Source: Gammaproteobacteria bacterium (lineage in GTDB: Bacteria; Pseudomonadota; Gammaproteobacteria; Pseudomonadales; Azotimanducaceae). From it: a stretch of 64,000 nt of DNA. The translations under genes and the position numbers were made by a program. The stretch lies in contig JAPOVV010000115.1 in the NCBI GenBank assembly GCA_026707945.1, positions 248,001 to 312,000 on the forward strand, in the 5' to 3' direction. The notes below the pieces were generated by a model. It was given only the letters and a program-made list of their open reading frames with translations. It did not search any database and was not told where the DNA came from. Positions 8,765 to 17,488 of this stretch are shown here, in pieces (positions within the stretch are counted from its first letter, which is position 1; each line of letters begins with the position of its first letter).

Positions 8765-9157
8765 ATGGCAGTTTTTGATTGGATGCTGAACGCGAAAACA
8801 GAGGCTAACTCAGACCCGGCTTTTCGCGCGTTGGGTAGCGCTGATGCGACCGTGTGCTTCCAATCTGGAAAGCATGGTCGACGTGTAGTGTTTCAGGCGT
8901 TCGGGATCGAGAGCGTGACTGAAGCAGACGTCGACGCCATCAAGGACGACAACATTCTTATCGCAATGTCGACGCGGGAATGGAACTCATACCTCTACCG
9001 TCGCCGTCTCGGTCGTGCGCCGAGTCTTCTAGGACTCGATGCGGAAAAGGATGACGTTATCCAGACGAAGGATGTAAGCGCTAGATTACAGTTTGAGCGA
9101 ATATCGCGATCGATTCAGGCGTTTGTTGATTACGGAGCGCGCGCGAGCGGCCGTTAG
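8765..9157 (+). CDS. Small SCP2-like protein B
   Basis: 130 residues from ATG 8765. An in-frame start at 8618 would read through the preceding gene and is rejected. It shares with protein A the block V-F-Q-A-F-G-I-E-S-V-T-E-A-D followed by N-I-L-I-A-M-S-T-R-E-W-x-S-Y-L, matching the SCP2 core, so the two are likely distant paralogues. It lies 13 nt after protein A and 2 nt before the FmdB gene. Function unknown; a lipid or hydrophobic-substrate carrier is inferred. Confidence 0.6.
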   Translation: MAVFDWMLNAKTEANSDPAFRALGSADATVCFQSGKHGRRVVFQAFGIESVTEADVDAIKDDNILIAMSTREWNSYLYRRRLGRAPSLLGLDAEKDDVIQTKDVSARLQFERISRSIQAFVDYGARASGR

Positions 9158-9159
9158 CC

Positions 9160-9444
9160 GTGCCGTATTACGAGTATCGCTGCGCAGAATGCAGCAAAAT
9201 CTCAACGATCTTTGCACACATTGAACAGAAGCCGACGTCCATTCCGTGCGAACACGGCTGTAGCACGCGTGCGACCCCGATCGTCTCAAAAATGAATGTC
9301 AAGCTATCGAGTCTATCGAAAGTTGAACGACAAGATCCGAAGTACGACAAGATGGTCGATCAGGCGATGAACCGAGATCCAAAGTCGGATCCGATGCGAT
9401 ATGTCAATCGAAGAGGTGATCCCGCCAAGGGGAAGCCTGATTGA
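9160..9444 (+). CDS. FmdB-type zinc-ribbon protein
   Basis: 94 residues from GTG 9160, 2 nt after the previous stop. It begins M-P-Y-Y-E-Y-R-C-A-E-C, the hallmark of FmdB-family zinc ribbons, with a second cysteine pair C-E-H-G-C at ~31-35. The C-terminal half is charged and low in complexity. FmdB proteins are called regulatory, but their mechanism is not known; several occur beside metalloenzyme operons. Here it closes the di-iron operon, so a role in assembly or regulation of that enzyme is an inference. Confidence 0.8.
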   Translation: MPYYEYRCAECSKISTIFAHIEQKPTSIPCEHGCSTRATPIVSKMNVKLSSLSKVERQDPKYDKMVDQAMNRDPKSDPMRYVNRRGDPAKGKPD

Positions 9445-9451
9445 TGGTCGC

Positions 9452-9658
9452 CTAAAGGAATCCCAACAAATCTAGTGCATAGGCGACGGCAAATATCCCG
9501 ACGGCGCCGCCGATCCCAAGCACAATGATCAGTGTCGGTGCACTTATCGCAGGTTTATCTTCACCACTCGTGGGTGTGTTCTTGCTGCGAGCGTATAGAA
9601 GAACGAGCACGAGGATCAGTGCGACGATAGGTATAACGTAATAGATTATGACGCGCAA
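9452..9658 (-). CDS. Small two-TM membrane protein
   Basis: 68 residues from TTG 9658 with GAGGA upstream. Two hydrophobic helices (~4-22 and ~43-66) are joined by a polar loop. No family recognised. It is convergent with the FmdB gene (7 nt between ends) and 56 nt from the divergent symporter gene. Reality is supported by the hydropathy pattern and the ribosome-binding site only. Confidence 0.55.
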   Translation of the reverse strand: MRVIIYYVIPIVALILVLVLLYARSKNTPTSGEDKPAISAPTLIIVLGIGGAVGIFAVAYALDLLGFL

Positions 9659-9714
9659 GGCACCGGTTCCTCATCGCCTCGTGATGCTCAAACTGAATTT
9701 TAGAAACCGTCGCA

Positions 9715-11223
9715 TTGAGCGCTAGCTCGTTCCTGTCGGACCATTGGTTCGCAGTGTTACTACTCATCGGTTATAGCGCGATTCTTCTGTGGCACGCGAG
9801 ACTTGGCTTCAAGCGTAGCGGGACGATCGGCGGCTACCTAGTCGGCGGTCGCCATATGGGTGGCGTCATCATCGGCGTGTCGTTTTTCGCCACGTTCGCA
9901 AGTACCAACAGTTACCTCGGTTTGGCTGGAAAAGGCTACAGCTTTGGTGCGCCTTGGCTGTTATTTCCATTAATGATGGTCGCGGCGACCTACCTCTCCT
10001 GGCGATTGGTCGCTCCCGAGTTGCGTCGCTTCACGGCAATGACGGATACCGTCACTGTGCCCGAATTCTTGGCCGCACGATTCGCAAGCCAAAGTGTGCG
10101 GGTGCTCACTGGCTTGATCATCGCACTCGCGAGTTTGCTTTACCTCATTGCGATATTCAAGGGAGCCGGCAACTTATTCCAAGTGTTCCTCGGTATCCCG
10201 TACGAAGCCGCGGTGGGATTGATGTTCGTAGTGGTGCTTGTTTACACGTCTGTTGGAGGTTTCGTTTCAGTTGTGCGAACGGACGTGATTCAAGGCGTAT
10301 TGATGTTGCTCGGTTCCGTGGTGTTATTTGGATTCGTGACCACTCACATTGGTGGTCCGGGTCGCATATTCGATCTCATGACGATGCCTGAGAAGGAATA
10401 TCTATTCACTTGGAATGCGGGGGCACCGATCCTGGTTGTCCTGGGTATCGCGCTCGCCGGATCTATGAAACTACTGATTGATCCACGCCAGATTTCGCGT
10501 TTCTACGGATTGCGTGATGCAGCGAGCGTTTCACGAGGTATCGGTTTTGCCATCGGCGGATTACTGATCATCCAATTCTGTTTATTCCCACTTGGACTCT
10601 ACGCCCACTTTCTAATCGACGACATCGCGGACACTGATCTCATTGTGCCGATGCTCATTCAAGACCCAGCGATATTTCCTTTGCTGATAGCCGACTTTCT
10701 TGTCGTGGCAATCCTAGCTGCGGCGATGTCGTCGATGGACAGCGTTCTATTGGTTGCAGGATCAGTCACGACGCGGGATGTCGTCGGCGTCGTAGTACCC
10801 ATGAGCGAGGCGCGCCAGACCTTTTACACGCGGATTGGCGTCATCGCATGTGCCGCATTTGCTGCCTTGTTTGCGTTAAACCCCTTCGGAGACATCGTCG
10901 AAATCACGATACTCTCTGGCAGTCTATACGCCGTGTGTTTCTTGCCCGCGATCATGGTAGGACTTCACTGGGCGCGCGGGAACGCGATCGCGGTGATCGC
11001 TTCTTATGGAGGAGGGATTGCGACGATTCTGCTCTGGCGTAACCTTGGACTAAGTGCTACGCTGCACGAGGTGCTTCCTGCGTTAGCGATCTCCATGGGG
11101 TTGTACTTACTTGTAGCGTGGACAACGCCGCGCGTAAGCACAACCGAGGTTATCGAGTTCTTTTTGACGAAGAACACTACATCCGACAACGAAGCTCAGA
11201 GAAATTCAACCCAACCCGTTTAG
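9715..11223 (+). CDS. Sodium:solute symporter (SSS family)
   Basis: 502 residues, about 13 membrane helices. The N-terminal block G-Y-L-V-G-G-R-x-M-G-G and S-F-F-A-T-F-A-S-T-N-S-Y-L-G, and V-Y-T-S-V-G-G-F-V-S-V-V-R-T-D in the sixth helix region, are typical of the SSS (PutP/SglT) family. It should take up an organic solute with Na+; the solute cannot be told. Start is TTG 9715 with no clear ribosome-binding site; no ATG lies early enough. The last 18 nt overlap the 3' end of the convergent hydrolase gene. Confidence 0.92.
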   Translation: MSASSFLSDHWFAVLLLIGYSAILLWHARLGFKRSGTIGGYLVGGRHMGGVIIGVSFFATFASTNSYLGLAGKGYSFGAPWLLFPLMMVAATYLSWRLVAPELRRFTAMTDTVTVPEFLAARFASQSVRVLTGLIIALASLLYLIAIFKGAGNLFQVFLGIPYEAAVGLMFVVVLVYTSVGGFVSVVRTDVIQGVLMLLGSVVLFGFVTTHIGGPGRIFDLMTMPEKEYLFTWNAGAPILVVLGIALAGSMKLLIDPRQISRFYGLRDAASVSRGIGFAIGGLLIIQFCLFPLGLYAHFLIDDIADTDLIVPMLIQDPAIFPLLIADFLVVAILAAAMSSMDSVLLVAGSVTTRDVVGVVVPMSEARQTFYTRIGVIACAAFAALFALNPFGDIVEITILSGSLYAVCFLPAIMVGLHWARGNAIAVIASYGGGIATILLWRNLGLSATLHEVLPALAISMGLYLLVAWTTPRVSTTEVIEFFLTKNTTSDNEAQRNSTQPV

Positions 11224-12174
11224 AAATCCGATCAAGCCTTCGTTAACCGCGTCAGGCGCTTCTTGTTGCGTCCAGTGTCCGATGTCTGGTAGTACAACGA
11301 CATCCCTCAGGTTAGGTAAGACTGCCATCATTGCGGCCTTAGCGTTTTCACTGTACGGGACTACGTCACGTGTGCCTGTCATGAAGAATGCAGGCTGTTC
11401 AATCTTCTTCCCTTGAAGACTTCCCGAGAGTTCCCAGTTCCGATCGATATTTCGATACCAATTTAGACCACCACGAAAACCAGCTTTTTCGAATTGACTG
11501 ACGTAGTAGTCAACGTCCTCTTTAGTTAGCCACTCGGGTAAATCGTCCCCTGGGTCAGGCATTCTTTCGAGCATAAACGCTGAACTAGGCGGCGAATCAC
11601 CGCGTTCGAAAAAGTTGCCGCGATTGACAGATCCTGAAGCGCCGAACAACATCTTGCGCATCGTTTTCGGAATGTCGTTCTGAAGCTCGTGCTCAGCCAC
11701 TCCTGGCGTTTGAAAATAGAGTTGGTAGAAGAAGCGATCGCCCATGAGTTCCTTTATCCCAACGAGAGGTGGCGTCGACCCCCGAGGACCTATTGGTACG
11801 GACAGCGATGCTACGGCACGGAATACATCAGAGCGCAGCATCGCGCAATTCCACGCAACGGGTGAACCCCAATCGTGACCGACGACCACTGCTTGGGTTT
11901 CGCCTAACGCGTCTACCAAACCGACGATATCACCAACAAGGTGGAAGATCGTGTAATCGTCAATGTTGGGTGGTGCGTCTGTGCTGCCATAACCGCGTTG
12001 ATCAGGCGCTACGACGTGATAACCAGCATCTGAAAGTGCACGTAGCTGGTGTCTCCATGAGTACCACGACTCGGGGAAGCCATGGCATAGCACAACAAGA
12101 GGACCTTCACCAGCCTCCGCGATGTGCATGGTGAGTCCATTCGATTGAATATCGCGTTCAGTGATGTCGCTCAT
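11206..12174 (-). CDS. Alpha/beta hydrolase, epoxide hydrolase-like
   Basis: 322 residues. Oxyanion-hole H-G-F-P-E-S-W near 31, nucleophile Asp in V-V-G-H-D-W-G (~99-105), D-Q-R-G-Y-G-S-T, and the catalytic His in I-G-H-W-T-Q-Q-E-A-P (~300). An Asp nucleophile with HGFPES is the soluble epoxide hydrolase / haloalkane dehalogenase-type arrangement; epoxide hydrolase is favoured. AGGAA lies 7 nt before the ATG. It overlaps the symporter tail-to-tail by 18 nt. Confidence 0.85.
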   Translation of the reverse strand: MSDITERDIQSNGLTMHIAEAGEGPLVVLCHGFPESWYSWRHQLRALSDAGYHVVAPDQRGYGSTDAPPNIDDYTIFHLVGDIVGLVDALGETQAVVVGHDWGSPVAWNCAMLRSDVFRAVASLSVPIGPRGSTPPLVGIKELMGDRFFYQLYFQTPGVAEHELQNDIPKTMRKMLFGASGSVNRGNFFERGDSPPSSAFMLERMPDPGDDLPEWLTKEDVDYYVSQFEKAGFRGGLNWYRNIDRNWELSGSLQGKKIEQPAFFMTGTRDVVPYSENAKAAMMAVLPNLRDVVVLPDIGHWTQQEAPDAVNEGLIGFLNGLG

Positions 12175-12425
12175 GAGATGTTCCTGTGGGTGGTACCGCG
12201 TTCGAAGGGTGCTGGGTGAGCGCCTGTATTAGGCGTGAGAGATTATCAATTTGCATCCATGTCGGGTTCGCAGTCAATCGAGTTGTATTTAGCAAGGCGA
12301 GCGCGGTCTTGGACCGCACCACTACATTCGCAGGACGACCGGATATAAATTCGCGAGTACCGCGATAGCGTCGAATCGCTCCGTGCTACATTCTTAACTA
12401 ACGAACCATCTCAATCGAAAGCGTC

Positions 12426-13625
12426 ATGCCCGGCCCACTTGATGGAATTCGCGTCGTCGATTTCACGACCATGATTGCGGGTCCTTACGGCACGATGATT
12501 CTCGCTGATCAAGGCGCCGATGTCATCAAAGTCGAAGCACCTCTAAACAGCGATCATGCACGACGTGCAGGTTATGGGCAACGCCATTTTTCTGCGGCTT
12601 TCGTAAACAACAATCGCAACAAACGCTCGATTGCCATTGATGTCAAGCAGCCGGATGGGCTCACGTTGTTATTGAGATTAGTGGAAACTGCAGACGTATT
12701 CGTTCAGAACTTCCGACCAGGCGTTATGAAGCGCCTTGGCATTGACTACGACGACTTGTGCGAAGTGAATCCCAAGTTGATTTATCTATCGATGAGCGGA
12801 TGGGGTGAGGAAGGTCCCTGGGCACATAAACCTGTATACGATCCAATCATCCAAGCGTTGTCCGGTCTTGCGTCCGTTCAAGGCGGGAGCGATGACGCAC
12901 GACCTCGATTGATTCGAACTATTCTGCCTGACAAACTTACGGGTATTACTGCCGCACAAGCGGTCGCGTCAGCACTATTTGCCCGAGAGCGTACCGGCGA
13001 AGGACAGCATGTTCGACTATCGATGCTTGATTCGATCGTAGCGTTCATGTGGTCGTCGGACATGGGCAGCCAGACGTTCATTGGCAAGGAAGTGGACATA
13101 GCGGCAGCAGCAACATTTATCGATTTGATCTATGAAACGTCAACAGACTACATAAGCGTGAGTGTCATGACGAACGATCAGTGGCACAACTTATGCGCTG
13201 CTTTCGATAAACCTGAATGGCTTGCAGACGATCGTTTCAAGACACCAGCAGGTAGGGATCGATTCGCAAATGAGAGACTGGAACTAATCCAGAGCGTGCT
13301 CAAGACTCGATCGGCTGAGGATTGGCTCGAGCGATTGGAGGCGGCGGGTGTACCTTGCGCGCCCGTGCTCAAGCGACATGAAATGATTCGCCATCCACAG
13401 GTGGAAGCTTCTGGTGTCGTTGTGGAAGTGGAGCACCAACATGCCGGTCAGTTACGGCAGGCTCGCAATGCAGCGAGGTTCGAAGGAACACCGACTGAAA
13501 TGCGACACAGCGCCCCTCATTTGGGTGAGCACTCCCGCAAGCTCATGGACGAGCTAGGTTACTCCCAGCTCGAACAAGATCGATTGGTCGATTCCGGGGT
13601 GGTCGCTTCGTCGATCGACGCCTAA
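12426..13625 (+). CDS. CaiB/BaiF family CoA-transferase (family III)
   Basis: 399 residues, full length. N-terminal P-L-D-G-I-R-V-V-D-F-T, G-A-D-V-I-K-V-E-A-P, N-N-N-R-N-K-R-S-I-A-I-D, F-R-P-G-V, and the catalytic-Asp region R-L-S-M-L-D-S. It transfers CoA between carboxylic acids; the acids are unknown. It stands alone between divergent and convergent neighbours. Its TAA interlocks with the stop of the next gene (CTAA, 4 nt). One of three such genes in the window. Confidence 0.93.
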   Translation: MPGPLDGIRVVDFTTMIAGPYGTMILADQGADVIKVEAPLNSDHARRAGYGQRHFSAAFVNNNRNKRSIAIDVKQPDGLTLLLRLVETADVFVQNFRPGVMKRLGIDYDDLCEVNPKLIYLSMSGWGEEGPWAHKPVYDPIIQALSGLASVQGGSDDARPRLIRTILPDKLTGITAAQAVASALFARERTGEGQHVRLSMLDSIVAFMWSSDMGSQTFIGKEVDIAAAATFIDLIYETSTDYISVSVMTNDQWHNLCAAFDKPEWLADDRFKTPAGRDRFANERLELIQSVLKTRSAEDWLERLEAAGVPCAPVLKRHEMIRHPQVEASGVVVEVEHQHAGQLRQARNAARFEGTPTEMRHSAPHLGEHSRKLMDELGYSQLEQDRLVDSGVVASSIDA

Positions 13626-13996
13626 GCGGCTCGTTCTGCTGTCACGAGATTGCGAGAATTCTCGGAGACTTGCGACAATGCGCTTTCTAGCGTGTCACGT
13701 TCTTCAAGATTTAGTTTGTCTGCACCTGCCGAGTCGACTAAGCCCTCGAATCGCTCAGTCAGAAACCTGAGAGACCATTCCGTTGCATCATTGTCATCAA
13801 TCGCTGTGATTTCGTTTTTACCGTACACTTCGACGTGATAGTGTGGGCGGTTGTCGAAACAATCAAAGCGAAGCAGTTCCCGTGTTTCATTTGCAACGGG
13901 ACCGCTAACGCGGATTGACAATCCTTGGTCGCCACGCATTCGACGGTAAGAGATGTCGAATTTAAAACGTCCAACTTCCTGTGAATAGGTTGTCAT
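13622..13996 (-). CDS. Conserved-looking protein of unknown function
   Basis: 124 residues with GGAGG placed 7 nt before the ATG, so translation is well supported. Polar with no signal or membrane segment. A beta-rich N-terminal part (F-K-F-D-I-S-Y, F-D-C-F-D-N-R-P-H-Y-H-V-E-V) is followed by a helical C-terminus. I do not recognise the family. It interlocks at the stop with the CoA-transferase gene. Confidence 0.65.
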   Translation of the reverse strand: MTTYSQEVGRFKFDISYRRMRGDQGLSIRVSGPVANETRELLRFDCFDNRPHYHVEVYGKNEITAIDDNDATEWSLRFLTERFEGLVDSAGADKLNLEERDTLESALSQVSENSRNLVTAERAA

Positions 13997-14069
13997 CGCA
14001 ATCCTCCGGAGACCAGCGGAACGACTATATGTTCAATCGCACCAATATGCTAATCGTAATCGCTAAAGC

Positions 14070-14924
14070 ATGACGCTCGACCATTCGAAACGGGTTTCAC
14101 ACTCCGATTTATCTTCGCTGGTTCGATTTGTGCGTGAACATCGGCCGCTTTGCGTCATTTCGGGCGCAGGTTGCAGTACCAATTCAGGCATATTTGACTA
14201 TCGAGACGATGAAGGCAACTGGAAACGACCGCAACCTGTCTTACTCGACGAATTCCTCAGTTCGGTCAATTCCCGTCGACGCTACTGGGCTAGGAGCATG
14301 CTTGGGTGGCCACTGTTTGCTAAAGCGACGCCAAATACCGCCCATCTAGCTCTAAAACGCTTAGAAGATCTGGGACTCGTTGGTAGCGTGATTACACAGA
14401 ATGTCGATGACCTGCACGAAAGCAGTGGGCAGAAGAACGTCATTGCACTTCATGGTTCGCTTAGAACCGTGACGTGCCTTAACTGCCAGACGTGCTTTAG
14501 TCGCGAGGAAATTCAGAAGCGGCTTGAGGCAACAAATCCTCTGTATGTTTCAACGGCAGTCATGCCAGACGCAGGCGGCGAGGGGTACTACTCGATCAAT
14601 ATCGATGAATCGTTTGTTGTGCCAGTTTGCGATACGTGTGGAGGCGTATTGAAGCCCGATGTCGTGTTTTTTGGTGGAAATATCAATGCGAATGTGAAAC
14701 AGGCGGCAAATGACGCTATTCACAAAGCTCGTGGGGTACTCGTTGTTGGGTCGTCGTTAATGGTCTATTCGAGCTTCCGGTTGGTGAAATTAGCCCGCGC
14801 CCGAGGAACCCCGATTGCAATACTGGGTCATGGGGTCACTCGTGGTGACGCGCTCGCTACTCTGACGATACGATGTGAAATCACGTCGACATTTGAAGAA
14901 CTGTTAAAGTGCTTAAAGGTCTAA
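14070..14924 (+). CDS. Sir2-family NAD-dependent protein deacylase
   Basis: 284 residues. G-A-G-C-S-T-N-S-G-I-x-D-Y-R NAD motif near 37, T-Q-N-V-D-D-L-H (~111), catalytic His in A-L-H-G-S-L (~127), zinc cysteines C-L-N-C-Q-T-C and C-D-T-C-G-G, then K-P-D-V-V-F-F-G and V-V-G-S-S-L-M-V. The T-Q-N-V-D-D-L-H and zinc spacing suggest a SIRT4-like (class II) sirtuin. It removes acyl groups from lysines using NAD+. No obvious substrate gene sits beside it. Confidence 0.93.
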   Translation: MTLDHSKRVSHSDLSSLVRFVREHRPLCVISGAGCSTNSGIFDYRDDEGNWKRPQPVLLDEFLSSVNSRRRYWARSMLGWPLFAKATPNTAHLALKRLEDLGLVGSVITQNVDDLHESSGQKNVIALHGSLRTVTCLNCQTCFSREEIQKRLEATNPLYVSTAVMPDAGGEGYYSINIDESFVVPVCDTCGGVLKPDVVFFGGNINANVKQAANDAIHKARGVLVVGSSLMVYSSFRLVKLARARGTPIAILGHGVTRGDALATLTIRCEITSTFEELLKCLKV

Positions 14925-14980
14925 TGAATTAGGTACGATTACTGTCGTACGGTAGAAAGAAGTCGTTTCACGAGGTAGTA

Positions 14981-15547
14981 ATGGAACTCTCGTGGAGCCC
15001 TCAAAAGGGTTCGATTGCGATGCAAGCAATTCTTGCTAAAAGAGGGCGTACGAGATTGGTTCAGTTGTTCTCTGTCTTGGTGGTAGCCGCATTGGTTTCA
15101 CTCGGAGCTATAGCAGAGGAAGTCGAACAACAGACACCAAGCGAAGAGGTAGATAAAGAAGTCCCGGTCACATTAGCAAGCATCCTGGACTCAAAACCTA
15201 ATCCTAAGGACTACCAGAAACGGACCCACTGTATTTCAAAAATCGCGATTCGTGATCATGAGGTACTTAGTAAACGCCATATCGTGTTCACCATGCGGGG
15301 TGAAGGGCGACCCAAAGTTCTTGTCCAATTTGGGCGGCATTGCTTTGGATTACACCGTAAGGCGCTCATAAATTTGGAGTCACGCGGTTCTTCAAGATTG
15401 TGCGTAGGTGACTATGTGCGAACCGAAGTATTTGAATTTGGACGTCGCACTTGGGGTCCGCGATGCACCATTCCCGATTTCGAACCGATCACCGACTACC
15501 AATTGGAATTACTGCGCGACGCACTTCAGACAGGGCGCGTGGAGTAG
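14981..15547 (+). CDS. Secreted protein of unknown function, possibly DUF6491-like
   Basis: 188 residues from ATG 14981 (GAGG 6 nt upstream). An ATG at 15020 would give a more usual signal peptide. The hydrophobic stretch L-V-Q-L-F-S-V-L-V-V-A-A-L-V-S-L ends at A-I-A-E-E, suggesting export. The mature part has four cysteines and the pattern C-I-S-x-I...I-V-F...C-F-G-L...R-L-C-V-G-D, which recalls DUF6491 proteins; that match is from memory and uncertain. Function unknown. Confidence 0.65.
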   Translation: MELSWSPQKGSIAMQAILAKRGRTRLVQLFSVLVVAALVSLGAIAEEVEQQTPSEEVDKEVPVTLASILDSKPNPKDYQKRTHCISKIAIRDHEVLSKRHIVFTMRGEGRPKVLVQFGRHCFGLHRKALINLESRGSSRLCVGDYVRTEVFEFGRRTWGPRCTIPDFEPITDYQLELLRDALQTGRVE

Positions 15548-15735
15548 CGTAGAAGCAACTTAGACGGACTTCATCAGGGTTTCGTCAGTAGTTGACTTGC
15601 GATGTACGGCGCCGCAACACGACGACGAGGTGCGCGTACTAAAGGTCGTTGGTAGAAGTAGCATTTTGTTAGTTTGCAAAATAAGGATCGGTAGTAAAAT
15701 CAGGTTCAGTGCAGTAAGCACATGGCGTAAGAAAC

Positions 15736-16605
15736 ATGGATGTTGACCGTAAGACGATTAACGGGTTTACGACTCAAGAAGTCTGCGGCAAGTCAGGGCT
15801 GAACGAGTACCAACTTAAGCAGCTTCGCAAGAAGCAACTTCTCGAACCGGTTAAACAAAATAACGCCAAGCTCGTCTACCGATTTCAGGACATGGTCGTT
15901 GCCTGTGATATCGGCAAACTTGTGGACGCGGGCACGAGTTTCGCGAAAGTCGTTGACGCCTATTCAACTGTGCGTCGCGCTCGCGGCGAAGAACTCACTC
16001 ACTCATCGGCGATAAAGTTCATCAAGAACTCCGGACTAGCGGGTGGCGACATCCTAGTTCAATCTGAGCATGGATTGCTTGACCCAGAAACGGGCGAACG
16101 TGCGTTTGATTTCGACGATGTATTGCAGCCAAAGCGCGCTCGTTTGGTTCGGACACTAGAGTCGTTACGGGTGGCGCAACGAGTTCGTTCAGAATCACCT
16201 GACGCGGAGGATTGGTATCAGTATGCACTCGATTGCGAAGACGATGAAAACGATACAGAAGCGAAACGCGCATATGAGATTTGTATTAGCCACGACGAGA
16301 GCAACGCTGACGCCTGGGTTAACTTGGGTCGACTTCACTTCTTAAGTGGACGTCAGCTCGACTCGCGTTATTGTTATGAGAAGGCGTTGGCGGTTGATTG
16401 CGCGCACCAGATCGGCAACTACAACCTCGGGATTCTGTTTGAGATGTTCGAGTCCAATGAACTGGCAATTGAACATCTCAAGCGCGCCGATGGCATACTC
16501 GAGTCATTTCAATGTTTGGCACGAATCTACAAGAAGATGGGTGACGCGAAACGTGCCGATGACTGTATGAAGAAGTTCTTCGAACTTTCGTTTAAAGAAA
16601 CGTAA
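15736..16605 (+). CDS. MerR-type HTH fused to TPR repeats
   Basis: 289 residues. Residues ~10-40 (G-F-T-T-Q-E-V-C-x-K-S-G-L-x-x-Y-Q-L-K-Q-L) look like a MerR winged HTH in which the usual R-Y-Y/W-E is replaced. From ~160 to the end there are three to four tetratricopeptide repeats (for example A-D-A-W-V-N-L-G-R-L-H-F-L-S-G and N-Y-N-L-G-I-L-F-E-M). A DNA-binding protein with a protein-interaction tail in place of a ligand domain is inferred. No target gene is obvious; bfd lies convergently downstream. Confident that it is a gene, moderate on the HTH. Confidence 0.75.
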   Translation: MDVDRKTINGFTTQEVCGKSGLNEYQLKQLRKKQLLEPVKQNNAKLVYRFQDMVVACDIGKLVDAGTSFAKVVDAYSTVRRARGEELTHSSAIKFIKNSGLAGGDILVQSEHGLLDPETGERAFDFDDVLQPKRARLVRTLESLRVAQRVRSESPDAEDWYQYALDCEDDENDTEAKRAYEICISHDESNADAWVNLGRLHFLSGRQLDSRYCYEKALAVDCAHQIGNYNLGILFEMFESNELAIEHLKRADGILESFQCLARIYKKMGDAKRADDCMKKFFELSFKET

Positions 16606-16608
16606 TCG

Positions 16609-16635
16609 AAAAATCATCCGCATAAATCTTGCGGA
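16609..16635 (-). terminator. Rho-independent terminator downstream of bfd
   Basis: On the minus strand a 6-bp stem TCCGCA/TGCGGA with a 7-nt loop is followed by TGATTTTT. It lies 25 nt past the bfd stop and just after the end of the convergent MerR/TPR gene. The plus strand lacks a T-run. Confidence 0.5.
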
Positions 16636-16659
16636 ATACTAGACGCGTAAGTGTGCCGC

Positions 16660-16863
16660 TTAGCCGGCCGCGAAGAAGAGCGGCTCGGTATTATCTTCGT
16701 CGCCTTTATGAAGGTCGATCATCGCCTCGATGCTGGTCATGCATGATCCACAACACCCAGCGGCACCTAGTTCTCGATTGATCGCATTCACCGAGTCATG
16801 CCCTTCGTTAATGGCATTGACGATCTCGGTGTCGGTCACTCCGAAGCAAATACACACATACAT
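16660..16863 (-). CDS. bfd: Bacterioferritin-associated ferredoxin
   Basis: 67 residues from ATG 16863. It starts M-Y-V-C-I-C-F-G-V-T-D, the Bfd/BFD [2Fe-2S] signature, with the second Cys group in A-G-C-C-G-S-C. Spacing is C-x-C ... C-x2-C, with an extra Cys directly before the last pair. Bfd reduces bacterioferritin to release stored iron. It is divergent from bfr and has a Fur-box-like sequence 16 nt upstream of its start, so repression by iron is expected. Confidence 0.9.
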   Translation of the reverse strand: MYVCICFGVTDTEIVNAINEGHDSVNAINRELGAAGCCGSCMTSIEAMIDLHKGDEDNTEPLFFAAG

Positions 16864-16878
16864 GCGGTTATTGTATAC

Positions 16879-16897
16879 GATAATGAGATTGATTACC
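16879..16897. promoter_or_regulatory. Fur box (putative) between bfd and bfr
   Basis: GATAATGAGATTGATTACC matches 15 of 19 positions of the consensus GATAATGATAATCATTATC. It lies 16 nt before the bfd start and 109 nt before the bfr start, in AT-rich DNA. Fur control of bfd fits known iron-starvation induction of bfd in other proteobacteria. Confidence 0.65.
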
Positions 16898-17005
16898 AAT
16901 TACATTAAATAAACGATTTTCCTAGTGAAGCATACTGCAATTTAACTGAATAGATATACAGGATAAATTTGCTAATATTTCCTTAAGCACGATCAAGGAT
17001 GAGAC

Positions 17006-17482
17006 ATGAACCCTCAAGATTCGAAGGTCATTGGACTATTGAATGACGTTTTGAAGAACGAACTTACTGCAATTAATCAGTATTTTCTGCATTCACGTAT
17101 GTTTAACAATTGGGGATTGAAGTACTTAGGAGAATATGAGTACAAAGAGTCCGTCGACGAAATGAAACACGCTGACACGTTGATCGAGCGCATTCTGTTC
17201 CTTGAAGGCTTACCGAATCTTCAGGACCTAGGTAGGTTGTATGTGGGGGAAACACCTAAGGAAGCTTTGGAGTGCGACCTAAAGTTAGAGATGGAGGCAA
17301 TGCCAAGTCTTCGAACAGGTATAGAGTATTGTGAAACCGTTCAAGACTACATTTCCCGAGAAGTTTTCGAGCGTATCTTGGAGTCCGAAGAAGAGCACGT
17401 GGATTGGCTAGAGACCCAGTTAGATTTAATTGAACGCGTTACGTTGGAGAATTACCTACAACGACAAATGCGTGAGGATTAA
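17006..17482 (+). CDS. bfr: Bacterioferritin
   Basis: 158 residues, standard length. Ferroxidase ligands are visible in N-E-L-T-A-I-N-Q-Y (Glu18 region), [13 protein letters not shown] (Glu51, His54, with Met52-type haem ligand), E-M-E-A-M near 94 and E-S-E-E-E-H-V-D-W (~127-130). It stores iron as a 24-mer with haem between subunits. AAGGATGAG lies just upstream of the ATG. Divergent from bfd and followed after 6 nt by an ankyrin gene, so the two are probably co-transcribed. Confidence 0.95.
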   Translation: MNPQDSKVIGLLNDVLKNELTAINQYFLHSRMFNNWGLKYLGEYEYKESVDEMKHADTLIERILFLEGLPNLQDLGRLYVGETPKEALECDLKLEMEAMPSLRTGIEYCETVQDYISREVFERILESEEEHVDWLETQLDLIERVTLENYLQRQMRED

Positions 17483-17488
17483 GTCCGA

